A stretch of 64,000 nt of DNA from Nakamurella endophytica (GCF_014646215.1 NZ_BMNA01000005.1:106084-170083), one strand, 5' to 3'. Shown: positions 17,330 to 27,155, counted from the stretch's first letter. Numbers and translations: made by a program. Notes: generated from the letters alone by a model not told the origin.

Positions 17330-17829
17330 CGGGAGCCCGCCTGACGGTCGCGGGCCGGCCGGGCATGGGAGATCTCGTAGTCGCACGTCATCGACACGGC
17401 GGCGGCGAGAACCCTTTCCACCGCGGGCAGCTCGACGTGCGGCGGGATGTCGACGACCAGCATCGAGACGTCCCCGGCGGTCTCGACGGTCGCGCCGAGG
17501 TCCACGAGCACCTCGCGGACGGGAGCCAACTCGGCGTCGGTGGCGGCGACGACGTGCACGGTGGCGTGCCCACCGGGAGTGCGCACGTGCCGGCCGACGA
17601 AGTTCGCCCCGTCCATCGAGACGGCCACCACGTCGCCGCGGCTGACGCCCTGGGCGTACCGCGGTGCGGCGGTGATCTCGACGAGGAACGGCGTGACCAG
17701 CCGGCCGGTCAGCGGCTCGGCCAGGAACGGCGGCCAGTCGTCGTCGGGCCGGAGTTGGAACAGGACGGTGACCTGGGCGCCGCACTGCCGTACGGCGGTG
17801 GAGGCGACCTCGGGATCGTGGGTGGACAC
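17326..17829 (-). CDS. DUF4265 domain protein
   Basis: 167-residue soluble protein. The segment APRYAQGVSRGDVVAVSMDG followed by FVGRHVRTPGGHATVHVV fits the DUF4265 pattern. GTG start with AAAGGCGAG upstream. It overlaps the flavin oxidase by 4 bases and is the first gene of that pair, so it may modulate or assist the oxidase. The 257-base gap between it and the SARP stop holds nothing I recognise. Confidence 0.65.
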   Translation of the reverse strand: MSTHDPEVASTAVRQCGAQVTVLFQLRPDDDWPPFLAEPLTGRLVTPFLVEITAAPRYAQGVSRGDVVAVSMDGANFVGRHVRTPGGHATVHVVAATDAELAPVREVLVDLGATVETAGDVSMLVVDIPPHVELPAVERVLAAAVSMTCDYEISHARPARDRQAGSR

Positions 17830-18086
17830 GGTTGTCTCGCCTTTCGCGGGAGCGGGATGGGCCGGGACGGAGGGCCGTCCGGCGGCAGGTGCCCCGTTCG
17901 ACGGAGGTCCGGCCGCCGGGGTTCCTCCGGCACGACGGAGAGTGCAGGGCGGCGCTTGGCGGCGACCTGCAGGCCGCTGGCGGCGCCTCGCGGGGAGGGA
18001 TCCACACGCGGAACCGCAGGTCGGCGGGGGCCGGCCCGGGGCGACGTCAAGGAGCCGTCAAGCCCGGTGCAAGCGCGGCACCGCCG

Positions 18087-21000
18087 TCAGTCCCGGCGGC
18101 GGGCGCCGGGGGGCGCGTGACGCTCCCGACGGATGCGGGCGACGGCGGCCCCGCTGCCGTGGGCGGCCGCCGTGGCCTCCGCCTCGTCGAACGCGGCCTC
18201 GGCGGCGGCGGTCTCGCCGCGCGCACGGTGCAGGTGCGCCGCCGCCAGCATCAGGTACGGCCGGTAGGCCAGCTCGCCGGTCTCGGACAGCTCGACCTCG
18301 GCGCGGTCCAGGTACTCGCGGGCCTGGTCGAGCCGGCCCTGCTGCGACAGCGCCTGCGACACCGCGGCGAAGATCCCCGAGATCATGGTGCGCGCGCCGC
18401 TCTGCCGCATGTGCTCGTGTCCGGAGTGCAGCAGCGCCAGGCCGTCCTCGACGTCCCCGCGCTGTACCACGGCGACCGCCGTGTACAGCTCGCCGGCGGA
18501 GGACCAGAAGCTGAGCACCATCTCCGGGTCCGCGGACGTCATCCGCCGCGCCCACAGGACGACACCGTCGTCGTCGCCGGCGGCCAGCGACGCGGCCGCG
18601 CCGAACAGGCCGATGACGATCCGCCCGAAAGGCATGTCCTGGGCGTGGTACTCGTGCTCGAGCCGGTTGCGGTCGATGCCGGAGACCAGCGCGGTCACCC
18701 ATTCCCGGTACCCGATCGAGGTGATGAAGCTGTTCAGGTAGAAGGCGGCCTCGGTGGCGTCGCCGGCTTCGCGGAACAGCCGGATCGCGTCCTCGATCCT
18801 GGCCAGGGCGCTGACCATGCGGCCCTGGTGGCGTTCGGCGAAGGCGCGCATGGCCGCGACAGCGCCCTGCAGCAGCGGGCTGTCGACGTGCCGCACCAGC
18901 GCCTCGGCCTCCTGCACGAGCCGCTCGCCGCGCACCGAGTCCCCGCCGGTGTCGCAGCCGGCCCAGTCCGCCCAGATGAGGTCGAGCAGCACGTCCACCT
19001 GGTCGGTGGACCGGGCGAGCTCCCGGGCGCGCCGGATCAGTGCGGAGTCGGCGTTCACCCCGTAGCCGTGCAGCGCGGCGCCGACGAACCCCAGCTGGCG
19101 CAGCACCCGGAGCTCGGCCCGGCCGCCCTCCGCGGACGCCGCCCGGTACAGCGCCGCGGAGCGGCTCAGCAGCGACTCGGCGCTGACCAGGGCCTGCCGC
19201 TTGAGGGCCACCTGCGCGGCCCGCTCCAGGGCCGTGGCCGCCCGGCCCCCGGCCCCGACGGACGCGGCGTGCCACAGGTGTTCGGCGATGATCTCGGCGG
19301 TGTCGTCGTTCTCGCCGACAGAGGACAGGATGCCGTCGGCGGCCCGCAGGTGCAGACGGGCACGACGCAACGCCGACATGTTGTCCGCCAACGCCTCCCG
19401 GACCAGGGCGTGGGTGAAGCGGACGGTACCCGGCTCGGCGACCGGCATGTCGAGCAACCGCGCGACCAACGCGGGTTCGAGGTCGTCGAGGCAGGCGTCG
19501 AGCGGCACGTCGGCAACCGCAGCCAGCAGGGCGACGTCGACCTGGCGACCCAGCACGGCCGCCACCTCGAGCACCCGCCTCGTGCACTCCGGCAACCGGG
19601 ACACCCGGCGGAGCAAGACGTCCCGGACACCGGTCGGGATCGGCGCGGCAGCCGGTGAGGGCGCGGCCAGCGCGCCCTCCTCCCCCATCATCCGGGCCAG
19701 CTCGGTGGTGAAGAACGGGTTGCCCTCGGACCGGGCGTGGACGGCGGTGACCACGCTGTCGGGCACCGCGCCGGCCGTCATCCGGATCAGTTCGCGGGAT
19801 TCGGTCCACGCCATGCCGCGGAGCCGGATGCGGCGGGTTCCCACCTGCCGGGTCAACTGCGCGAGCGCCTCGACGACCGCGTCGTCCCGGCCGACCTCGA
19901 GTTCCCGCACGGTGGTCAGCACCAGCACCGGCGCGGCGGACAGCCGTGCCCCGAGCCCGCCGAGCAGGTCCAGCGACGCCGGGTCGGCCCACTGCAGGTC
20001 CTCCAGCAGCACCACCGCGCCCCGGGCGCCGGCCACCTCGGCCAGCGTGTGCGCGACGCCGTCGGCGAGCGCGGAAGCGACGGCGGCCGGCGACCCGCCG
20101 CGGAGCTGATCGGTGTCCTCGAACGGATCGGCGGGGACCGGCGACCCCGGGGTGCGGGCCCCGGTCGGGGACGGCGCCGCGACGGTGGCCGCGCCGGACC
20201 GGGCGCGGGCCAGCCGGACCAGGTGCAGCCACGGTCCGTAGGCCGGCGCCGCACCGTTCTCCAGGGTGCCGACGGACAGCACCGCGGCCCCGGCACGTTC
20301 CGCCTCGTGCAGCAGCTCCTGCGCCAGCGAGGTCTTGCCCATCCCCGGCTCGCCTTCGACCACGACGAACCGGGCGCTGCGCCGGGTGAGGACCTCCTGC
20401 CACGCCGCCCGCAACGTCGACAGCTCGGCCGTCCGGCCGATCAGGGCCGGGGTGGGCGGGATGCCGGGGTGCACGGCGGCTTCCGCCCGGCCGTCGGTGG
20501 GTCCGGCACCCGGACGGTCCGGGGACGTACCGCCGGGCCCCGTGTCCGGCGGTGCCGCCCCCGGCCCGCTCCCGACGGCCGATCCGACGGGCACCCGGGC
20601 CGGCGCGGTCCCGCGCACCAGGTCGAGGTCCGCGTGCTGCTGCAGGATGTGCCGCCGCAGGTCCCGCAGCTCCCGGCTGGGCTCCAGGCCGAGTTCCTCG
20701 TCGAGGACCCGGCGGCCCTCGTCCAGCACGGCGAGCGCATCGGCCTGCCGCCCCGACCGGTACAGGGCCAGGGCCAGCAGCCCGCGCAGTCGCTCCCGCA
20801 ACGGGTTCCGAGCCACGGCGTCACGGAGGTCGGCGACGATCGCGGACGCCCGGCCCAGCCGCAGCTCGGCGTCGTACAGGTCCTCGAGCGCGGCCAGCCG
20901 GCGCTCCTGCCACCGGACCCACGCGGCGCCGACGCCCTCGGCGTCGGCCAGCACCTGCGTGTCCGGGTCGACGCCGGACCACAGCGCCAACGCGTCGTGC

Positions 21001-21389
21001 AGCACCCCGGCGGCGGCGGCGGGCTCGCCGGACGCCAGCAGACGCGCGCCCTCCGTCGCGAGGTCCTCGAACCGGCGGGCGTCCACCTGGTCGGCGGTCA
21101 CGGCGAGCCGGTAGCCCACCGACTCGCGGCGCAAGAGGGCCGGACCGTCCGGCCCCAGCGCCCGCCGCAGCCGCGAGATGTAGGACTGCAGGGTGCCCTG
21201 CGCGGTCCCCGGGTGCTCGGCACCCCACAGGGCATCCATCAGCGCGTCGGTGCCGACCACCCGCCCCTGCGCCAGCAGCAGCCGCATGAGCACCAGCCGG
21301 GGCTGCGGCCCGCCGAGGTCGACCGGGGAGCCGTCCGCCCGCCGCACCTCCAGCGGCCCCAGCACCCGGAATCGGAGCCGATCCGACAT
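18087..21389 (-). CDS. SARP-family transcriptional regulator with AAA ATPase domain
   Basis: 1100 residues. Residues 1-95 are an OmpR-type winged helix (FRVLGPLEVRRADGSPVDLGGPQ…) and 100-255 the BTAD helical domain. From about 340 an AAA_16 module has Walker A GEPGMGKTS and Walker B VVLLEDLQWADP. The rest, to the C-terminus, is TPR-like helices rich in Ala/Leu. It resembles large AfsR/SARP regulators that activate secondary-metabolism or stress genes in response to an unknown signal. TATCGT at 21396-21401 lies six bases before ATG, so the message is probably leaderless. It reads towards the DUF4265-oxidase pair, a possible target. Confidence 0.9.
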   Translation of the reverse strand: MSDRLRFRVLGPLEVRRADGSPVDLGGPQPRLVLMRLLLAQGRVVGTDALMDALWGAEHPGTAQGTLQSYISRLRRALGPDGPALLRRESVGYRLAVTADQVDARRFEDLATEGARLLASGEPAAAAGVLHDALALWSGVDPDTQVLADAEGVGAAWVRWQERRLAALEDLYDAELRLGRASAIVADLRDAVARNPLRERLRGLLALALYRSGRQADALAVLDEGRRVLDEELGLEPSRELRDLRRHILQQHADLDLVRGTAPARVPVGSAVGSGPGAAPPDTGPGGTSPDRPGAGPTDGRAEAAVHPGIPPTPALIGRTAELSTLRAAWQEVLTRRSARFVVVEGEPGMGKTSLAQELLHEAERAGAAVLSVGTLENGAAPAYGPWLHLVRLARARSGAATVAAPSPTGARTPGSPVPADPFEDTDQLRGGSPAAVASALADGVAHTLAEVAGARGAVVLLEDLQWADPASLDLLGGLGARLSAAPVLVLTTVRELEVGRDDAVVEALAQLTRQVGTRRIRLRGMAWTESRELIRMTAGAVPDSVVTAVHARSEGNPFFTTELARMMGEEGALAAPSPAAAPIPTGVRDVLLRRVSRLPECTRRVLEVAAVLGRQVDVALLAAVADVPLDACLDDLEPALVARLLDMPVAEPGTVRFTHALVREALADNMSALRRARLHLRAADGILSSVGENDDTAEIIAEHLWHAASVGAGGRAATALERAAQVALKRQALVSAESLLSRSAALYRAASAEGGRAELRVLRQLGFVGAALHGYGVNADSALIRRARELARSTDQVDVLLDLIWADWAGCDTGGDSVRGERLVQEAEALVRHVDSPLLQGAVAAMRAFAERHQGRMVSALARIEDAIRLFREAGDATEAAFYLNSFITSIGYREWVTALVSGIDRNRLEHEYHAQDMPFGRIVIGLFGAAASLAAGDDDGVVLWARRMTSADPEMVLSFWSSAGELYTAVAVVQRGDVEDGLALLHSGHEHMRQSGARTMISGIFAAVSQALSQQGRLDQAREYLDRAEVELSETGELAYRPYLMLAAAHLHRARGETAAAEAAFDEAEATAAAHGSGAAVARIRRERHAPPGARRRD

Positions 21390-21395
21390 TTTCGG

Positions 21396-21401
21396 ACGAT
21401 A
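21396..21401 (-). promoter_or_regulatory. Leaderless -10 box of the SARP gene
   Basis: TATCGT followed by exactly six bases and then ATG. In actinobacteria this places the transcription start on the A of the start codon. Confidence 0.6.
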
Positions 21402-21480
21402 ACACGCGAATGGTCTAATCCCCCAGGGGCGCCGGCCACTCGATCCCCGCGCCCGCCGGACGGGATGTCCGCCGCTCCGC

Positions 21481-23706
21481 TCAGCCGGAGACCACGAACA
21501 TCGCGCTGCCGGCCGTCCCGGCGACTGCCGCGATCCGCGGCAACCGGTCGACCCGCTGCGGGACCGACGCGCCGTCCAGTCGCCAGAGCGCACCGGTCGA
21601 CGTGACGGCGTGGCCGCTGCCGAGCTGACGGACCCCGGTGAGTCCGGGCACCTGCACCGCGTCGCGGGTCCACACGGTGCCGTCCGACCGCAGTGCGTAC
21701 GGGCCGTCGATCGCCGTGATGTTCGTCAGACCCGGGACCGGAGCGGTGCCGACCTGGACCCGCCCGTCGGTCCGCAGCAGCGTGCTGCCGGAGACGGCGC
21801 GGATACCCGTCAGACCGGCGACCGGGGCCGGGACGCTGCCCGGGAACTGCCGCCAGGACCACACCGTGCCGTCACCGCGCACCGCGTACACCGCCGGGTA
21901 GTCCGTGGAGATCGACACCACGGAGCCGAGTCCCGCGACGCGCACCGGCTCGCTGGCGGTGATCGGGTCGTCCGGCTCGGCGCCCGGGACGGCCGTACCG
22001 GCGCCCCACGACCACACCGTGCCGTCGGCCTGGAGGGCGTAGGTCGACTCGCCGTCGCTCACGACCTGCGTCACGTCGTGCACGGTCCGGACGCGGACCG
22101 GGGTCCAGCGGTCGACGGCCGTGCCGTCACCGAGCTGCCCGCCGGAGAAGGCGTCGTCGTCGTTGCTGTTCTTGCCCCAGGCCCACAGCGATCCGTCGGT
22201 CCGGATGGCGAAGGCGGACCGCCCGGAGCCGTCGACCGCCCGGACGTCGCGGAGGGCCGCGACCGGAGCCGGCACCGACGAGCCCGCGGAGGACGATCCC
22301 TGGCCGAGCTGCCCGTCGGTGTTGTCCCCCCACGACCAGACGGTCCGCGGCGACGGCGCGCACTCCCGGAAGTAGCCGAGCAGGTCCACGGTCAGGTCCA
22401 CGGCACCGCCGGAGACGTTCGCGACGTCCACCGTCCCTCCGGTGGACACCCGCACCAGTGCGGTGGTGGCCGTCGGGCGCCCGGCTGCGAGCACCCCGAG
22501 GGCCGCGGACGGCCGCCGGGTGCCGTGCGGGTATGCGAACAGCGCCCCGGGAGCGGAGACGTCACCGGCGTCGACGGTGAGCACTGCGGTGGATCCTGCG
22601 GGCACCGGGAGCCGGAGCACCGTCGTGCTCCCGGCTGCCACGGTGCCGGTACGGACCCGAGCCGCCGGCAGCGGCTGGTAGCTGCCGGGCGTGGTGGCCG
22701 GCCCGCCGCGCAGGTAGCCCACCACGTCGACGATGACGTCGACCGAGTCGAGGCCGGCGGCGTCGACCGTGGCGAGGCCGTCGGCGGCCAGCGGCACCAC
22801 GAACAGGTCGGTCGCGGCAGCGCCGGCGTCCACCGCCAACCCGCGCACCGGCACGACCGCGGTCAGCTCGTCGACCCGGTCGATGCCGGCGTGCCGCCCG
22901 TCGGACTCCACCGCCGAGACGCGGCCGGGTCCGGTGGCGTTCGTGGCGGTCAGCGAGACGACGGCAGCCCCGGCACCGAGCGGCACGCCCGTCCGGCCGG
23001 CGAGCTGCCAGCTCAGGGTGCGGCCGGAGCCCGCGGGGACGTCGGCCCAGTCGGCGCGGGAGGCACCGATACCGGCGCGGGTGTCGAGCGAGCGCGCCGG
23101 CGTGACCGGCACGAAAGCGCCCGCCGCGGTGACCCGGCCGGCGGCGAAGTACCCGGAGACGTCGACGGCCAGGTCCACGGGGCGGCCGCCGAGGTTGGTG
23201 AGGTCGATGCGGCCGTCCGCGGACACCGCGACGGTTGCCGCGCTGCCGGTCGATCGGCCGGCAGCCCAGTTGAGGGCCGTCGTGCGCGGTCGCGCGGTGC
23301 CGTGCGCGTAGGCCGCCAACCAGCCCGGCGCCGAAGGAGCGAGTGCGGTCAGCCGGACCGTCACCGCCGCCACGCCGGTGGCGGGGATACCGGCACGACC
23401 GGCCACCTGCACGGACAGGCTCCGTCCGGCGCCGAGCGGCGCGGCGCGGCCGATGTCGGCGACGGTGTCGAGCAGCCGGGCGGCCGGGACGGGCACGAAC
23501 CCACCGGCCGGCGCCGCGGTGGCGACCGCGGCCGCCACCGGCGCAGCCGTCTCCGGGACCGGCGTCGAGGCCGCGGCGGCGGTGGGCGCGACCGCTGTCA
23601 GCAGGCCGGCGAGGAGCAGGCCGCAGCCGGCGAGCGCCGGGATGCCGGTGCGGCGCCGGACGGGGCGGCCGGGGCCGGGAACGGCGGCCGTCACAGGTTT
23701 GGGCAT
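21481..23706 (-). CDS. Secreted RCC1-repeat protein with LDTR-type beta domains
   Basis: 741 residues. A long signal region comes first (Arg-rich head, then GCGLLLAGLLTAVAPTAAAAS near residue 50). Up to three beta domains follow, of the kind introduced by 'PVPAARLLDT' and 'PVTPARSLDTRAG' and ending in 'VDLAVDVSGYF' or 'VDLTVDLLGYFREC', as found on actinobacterial surface proteins. From about residue 450 there are RCC1-like blades (VWSWGDNTDGQLG, LWAWGKNS, VWSWG) that should form a beta-propeller. Probably an exported adhesion or sensing protein. TACATT lies 7 bases before ATG, favouring this start. Confidence 0.8.
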   Translation of the reverse strand: MPKPVTAAVPGPGRPVRRRTGIPALAGCGLLLAGLLTAVAPTAAAASTPVPETAAPVAAAVATAAPAGGFVPVPAARLLDTVADIGRAAPLGAGRSLSVQVAGRAGIPATGVAAVTVRLTALAPSAPGWLAAYAHGTARPRTTALNWAAGRSTGSAATVAVSADGRIDLTNLGGRPVDLAVDVSGYFAAGRVTAAGAFVPVTPARSLDTRAGIGASRADWADVPAGSGRTLSWQLAGRTGVPLGAGAAVVSLTATNATGPGRVSAVESDGRHAGIDRVDELTAVVPVRGLAVDAGAAATDLFVVPLAADGLATVDAAGLDSVDVIVDVVGYLRGGPATTPGSYQPLPAARVRTGTVAAGSTTVLRLPVPAGSTAVLTVDAGDVSAPGALFAYPHGTRRPSAALGVLAAGRPTATTALVRVSTGGTVDVANVSGGAVDLTVDLLGYFRECAPSPRTVWSWGDNTDGQLGQGSSSAGSSVPAPVAALRDVRAVDGSGRSAFAIRTDGSLWAWGKNSNDDDAFSGGQLGDGTAVDRWTPVRVRTVHDVTQVVSDGESTYALQADGTVWSWGAGTAVPGAEPDDPITASEPVRVAGLGSVVSISTDYPAVYAVRGDGTVWSWRQFPGSVPAPVAGLTGIRAVSGSTLLRTDGRVQVGTAPVPGLTNITAIDGPYALRSDGTVWTRDAVQVPGLTGVRQLGSGHAVTSTGALWRLDGASVPQRVDRLPRIAAVAGTAGSAMFVVSG

Positions 23707-23979
23707 GATCGGGAATGTATCGGGCGGCTTCGCTCTCCGTGGCCGGATTGACTCGCCGACACCCGTGCGACCACCCGTCCGTGTGTCGCTCGCGCGGATA
23801 TCACCCCACTGGCCGTGGACTTCCCTGCGCGCCCGTGTTCGGACAGCCCCTCGTCCGTGCGCGCTCGGCGTCCTCGGCAAGATCTGGAGCTGCTCCCCGA
23901 AAAAGACCTGGACCACGCGCACGCGGTACCGGGAATGACCCCCGGTCGCGCGGGAAACCGGCCGTGGACGGACCGCCCG

Positions 23980-24389
23980 GCGGCCGTGGCCTTGGCCCAC
24001 GAGGTCCGGCGGACCACACCGTCCGTCCCGACGCTCGCCGCCAAGGTCCGACGCGACATGAAGTGGCACGGACACCGGCCGGGCCACCGGATCCTGCTCG
24101 ACGTCACCGGCACCGGCACCGACGCCCGTCACTGGACCGATCCGCAGAGGTTCCGGCCGGACCGCTTCGCCACCGATCCCAGGCGTCGGTGTCCGACCAC
24201 GTCGTCCCGCAGGGCGGCGGGGATCCGGACCACGGGCACCGCTGCCCCGGCGAGGGGGTCCCCATGAGTCGGCTCACCGTCACCACCCTGGCGGGGTGGC
24301 CGCACCGGCTCGCGCCCCAGGGCCTGACCGCCGACCTGGGGCGCATGCCAACCCGTCCGGCCAGCGGAGTCGTCCTGCTGCCGGAATGA
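23980..24389 (+). pseudogene. Decayed CYP152-type P450 peroxygenase (C-terminal part)
   Basis: Two reading frames together spell the end of a fatty-acid peroxygenase. The first frame (about 23980-24185) gives HEVRRTTPSVPTLAAKVRRD, a GHR turn and HWTDPQRFRPDRF. The second frame (about 24195-24389) gives VPQGGGDPDHGHRCPGE, the CYP152 haem-Cys signature, then LTADLGRMPTRPASGVVLLPE. The frames differ, so there is at least one frameshift near 24185-24195. The helix after RCPGE is shortened, and the N-terminal two thirds are missing or unrecognisable. No functional protein is expected. Confidence 0.75.
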
Positions 24390-24394
24390 CCCGG

Positions 24395-24417
24395 GGCCCG
24401 GACCGCCGGTCCGGGCC
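24395..24417. terminator. Hairpin between P450 remnant and acidic protein
   Basis: Perfect 10-bp stem GGCCCGGACC / GGTCCGGGCC with a GCC loop. A second 8-bp hairpin (24423-24445, GACGCCAC / GTGGCGTC) abuts it and reaches the stop of the leftward acidic gene, for which both likely serve. Confidence 0.6.
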
Positions 24418-24443
24418 TCGTGGACGCCACGCGAGGGGTGGCG

Positions 24444-24797
24444 TCAGGCCTCGTCGCCGACGCGCTCGGTCAACTCCGGCTCGGGCGGCGGTGCGTCGTC
24501 GGCGGTCAGCGGCTCGTCGCCGACGAACACTCCGTCGTCGTCGAGGTCGTCCGCGGTGTCGGGGTCGATCCCGGCGTCGCCCGGGCCCCGGTCGCCGGCC
24601 GGGGCGTCGCCGAGGTCCACCCCCGGCTCGTCCGCGATCAATGCCTCCTCGCCGGGCAGCAGGGCGTCCGGCGACAAGTCCGTCTCGCCGTCCTCGGCCG
24701 CCGCGGCGCTCGGCGTGAGCGACGAGGCGACGGGGTCGACGCCTTCCTGCCAGCGGCCCTCCAGCGTGCCGCCGGACGACGGGTCGGGTCCGGTCAT
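24444..24797 (-). CDS. Small acidic hydrophilic protein
   Basis: 117 residues, very rich in Asp, Glu, Pro and Ala with no hydrophobic core (…PDTADDLDDDGVFVGDEPLTADDAPPPEPE…), so probably intrinsically disordered. The start at ATG 24797 follows a GAGGAGGAG site. The opening LEGRWQEGVDPVASSLTPS suggests the actinobacterial DUF5709-like group, but I am unsure. Two similar acidic genes lie at 44380-44989. Function unknown. Confidence 0.7.
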   Translation of the reverse strand: MTGPDPSSGGTLEGRWQEGVDPVASSLTPSAAAAEDGETDLSPDALLPGEEALIADEPGVDLGDAPAGDRGPGDAGIDPDTADDLDDDGVFVGDEPLTADDAPPPEPELTERVGDEA

Positions 24798-24903
24798 CGT
24801 CTCCTCCTCCTGGACGGGGCGGCCGCGCGGCCGCCGGTGATCGGAACGGGTCGCCGGGGCGATACCCCGGGACCGTGGTGACCAACCCGGGACCAGTCGG
24901 CGG

Positions 24904-26145
24904 TCAGCGTGCCGGACCGGCCGGGCGGCGTCCGGCTCGGCTCGCCCGCCCGGAGTGCGCCGCCGTCCGCGTCCCCCGGGTGACGGCCAGCTGCAGCGCC
25001 AGCAGGGCCGCCACCAGCACGGCGGTGACCGGGACCGCGGCCGCGGTCCAGGTGACGGCCAGCACCAGCGCGGCCGTCACCGGGATGGCCACCGCCATCA
25101 CGCGCTCCCCCGAGGCGGCCGGGTCGTGTTCGTGCAGGGCCAGCTTGGCGAGCAGGAAGACGGCCACCGGCACGGTCAGCACCGCGTGGGCGGTGGTGGC
25201 CGACAGGTGGTGCTCCTCCCCGCCCGACCCGGACAGCGCCGCCACCGACAGCGCCAGCCCCGCGCCGACGGCCGCGATGGAGCTGAAGACGGCGTAGTGC
25301 CCGTACCCCCACGCCAGCGCCGTCCGGAGCGATCCGAGGCGGCGGGTCTCCGGCTGGTCGAAGTAGAGCCACCAGATGGCGAACAGCACCACCAGCCCCG
25401 ACACCGCGACCACGGTCAGTTCCGCGCGGTGGCCGTCCTGGTCGACCGCCGACTCCACGGCCCCGGCCGCTGCGGTCACCGCCTCGCCGAGCACGATCAC
25501 CGTGAACAGCCCGTACCGCTCGCTGACGTGCCGGGGGTGGTAGGTGGTCCGGATCCGCCGCTCCGCCCACGCCGGTACCGCGAGCTCCACGACGACCAGC
25601 ACCCCGAAGGTCCACAGCCACCAGTCGTGCGGCAGCGAGAGCCGCACCAGCCACCCGACCTGCACGGCAAGCACGCCCGCCGCATACCGCGCCGCCGTGC
25701 CGCGGTGGGCGGGATCCGAGCGCGCCGCGCGCAGCCACTGCACCACCATGGCGACCCGCATGACGACGTAGCCCCATGTCGCGACGGTGGAGTCGGCGTC
25801 GACCACCAGGTCGCGGATGCCGGCGGCGAGCACCAGCGACCCGCCGATCTGCACCAGCACGGTCAGCCGGTACGGCACGTCGTCGGTGTCGAAGGCCGAG
25901 GCGAACCAGGTGAAGTTCATCCACGCCCACCAGATCGCGAAGAACGCGGCCAGGTAGCCGACCACGCCCAGCCCGGTGTGACCCGCCTCCACCTGCGCCT
26001 CCAGCGCCGCACCGGCCCGGGCGACGGCGACCACGAAGCACAGGTCGAACAGGAGCTCCAGCGGCGTGCTCGCCCGGTGCGGCTCGCGCGGGTCGCGGCC
26101 GCGCATCGGCCGGTACCAGGGCGATCGCGGACCGGTCCCGGTCAC
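24904..26145 (-). CDS. Low temperature requirement protein A (LtrA) family membrane protein
   Basis: 413 residues, about 10-12 membrane helices. The diagnostic start is present: RPMRGRDPREPHRASTPLEL followed by LFDLCFVVAVA, then FAIWWAWMNFTWFASAFDTDD and later HVSERYGLFTVIVLGEAV. LtrA proteins are widespread in actinobacteria and remain poorly understood. A role in membrane or cold adaptation was proposed from Listeria. I start at GTG 26145 because GGGGGA sits just upstream and the conserved N-terminus is kept. It lies 16 bases after the glycine-rich membrane protein gene, so the two are probably one operon. Confidence 0.88.
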   Translation of the reverse strand: MTGTGPRSPWYRPMRGRDPREPHRASTPLELLFDLCFVVAVARAGAALEAQVEAGHTGLGVVGYLAAFFAIWWAWMNFTWFASAFDTDDVPYRLTVLVQIGGSLVLAAGIRDLVVDADSTVATWGYVVMRVAMVVQWLRAARSDPAHRGTAARYAAGVLAVQVGWLVRLSLPHDWWLWTFGVLVVVELAVPAWAERRIRTTYHPRHVSERYGLFTVIVLGEAVTAAAGAVESAVDQDGHRAELTVVAVSGLVVLFAIWWLYFDQPETRRLGSLRTALAWGYGHYAVFSSIAAVGAGLALSVAALSGSGGEEHHLSATTAHAVLTVPVAVFLLAKLALHEHDPAASGERVMAVAIPVTAALVLAVTWTAAAVPVTAVLVAALLALQLAVTRGTRTAAHSGRASRAGRRPAGPAR

Positions 26146-26161
26146 CCGTCCCCCGGCGCCG

Positions 26162-27055
26162 TCAGCTGTTGCCACCACCGAAGTCCCCACCACCGAAGTC
26201 CCCGCCGCCGAAGTCCCCGCCGCCGAAGTCCCCGCCGCCGGGATCCCCGCCCCAGTCGCCGCCGCCGCCGGTCCAGTCGCCGCCGCCGCCGTCCCAGCCC
26301 GCGCCCTGGTCACCGGGGCCCCCGTCGCCGGCACCGCCGTCGTACCCCGAGCCGTCGTATCCGGCACCGTCGTATCCGGCACCGTCGACGGCACCCTGCG
26401 CCATGCCCGCGTCGTACCCGGCGTCGTACGCCCAGGAGTCGCCGAACCCGGTCATCCCGTCGAACAGCGCCGACGCCACCAGGTAGGAGCCGACGCCCCA
26501 GGCGCCGGCGACCAGGGCCGTCCGCCACCACGGCTCGGAGTACCAGCCGCCGGGCACGGGACGCCCGGCGACCACGCCGCCCGGGTAGTAGTGGCTGGTC
26601 CGCTCGGACGGTTGCGGCGACGCCTCGTAGCGGTGCCCGTCGACGTCGACCTGGCGGTCCTCGGTCACCGCCCCGGCTCGCTGCTGCCCCGGCAGCGCGG
26701 GAACCTCGGGCCCCGGGTCCAGGCCGAGTGCGGTGCGGGCGGCCCGCACGTAGTACAGGCCCTCGTACGCCGTCTGCTGCGCGAGCCGCGCCTGCGCCGC
26801 GGTGCGGGCCCGGTCGACCTGGCCGCCGGCCGCGGTGAACCGTTCCGCCGCGTCCGCCAGCGCCTGCCGGGCGGCCGCGTCGCCCGCGGCGTCCAGGGCG
26901 TACACCTGGCCGCCGAGCCGCTCGATCCAGCGCCGGGCCTCGGCCCGGGCGTCGTCGAGCTCCTCGCGCGCCCGCGCGGCGCGACGCCGCTGGGCGACGA
27001 CCACCACGACCGCCACCACCACGACCAGCACCACCACGACGACCAGCGCGTTCAC
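26162..27055 (-). CDS. Membrane-anchored protein with Gly/Asp-rich repeat tail
   Basis: 297 residues. Residues 1-21 are an almost pure Val/Leu helix ([20 protein letters not shown]), then a charged helical segment (25-105) likely coiled coil. A second hydrophobic segment lies near 185-200. From about 205 the chain is Gly/Tyr/Asp-rich ([17 protein letters not shown]) and ends in tandem GGGDF units. Such tails are low-complexity and possibly phase-separating or surface-exposed. GTG start, AGGAGAGG upstream. It sits between HerA-like ATPase and LtrA genes. No known function. Confidence 0.75.
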   Translation of the reverse strand: MNALVVVVVLVVVVAVVVVVAQRRRAARAREELDDARAEARRWIERLGGQVYALDAAGDAAARQALADAAERFTAAGGQVDRARTAAQARLAQQTAYEGLYYVRAARTALGLDPGPEVPALPGQQRAGAVTEDRQVDVDGHRYEASPQPSERTSHYYPGGVVAGRPVPGGWYSEPWWRTALVAGAWGVGSYLVASALFDGMTGFGDSWAYDAGYDAGMAQGAVDGAGYDGAGYDGSGYDGGAGDGGPGDQGAGWDGGGGDWTGGGGDWGGDPGGGDFGGGDFGGGDFGGGDFGGGNS

Positions 27056-27155
27056 CGGGCCACCTCTCCTGGACGGGTCGTGGCGTGCAGGACTGCGGTG
27101 CACCGGTCCGCCGGCACCGGGCGCGCGAGCCCCGGTCCGGGTCGGCGGTCCGCCG

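Noticed and set aside
26169-26486. A Pro/Lys/Ser repeat frame on the plus strand
   Set aside because: It is the complement of the GGGDF tail of the membrane protein. No ribosome site or separate promoter supports it.
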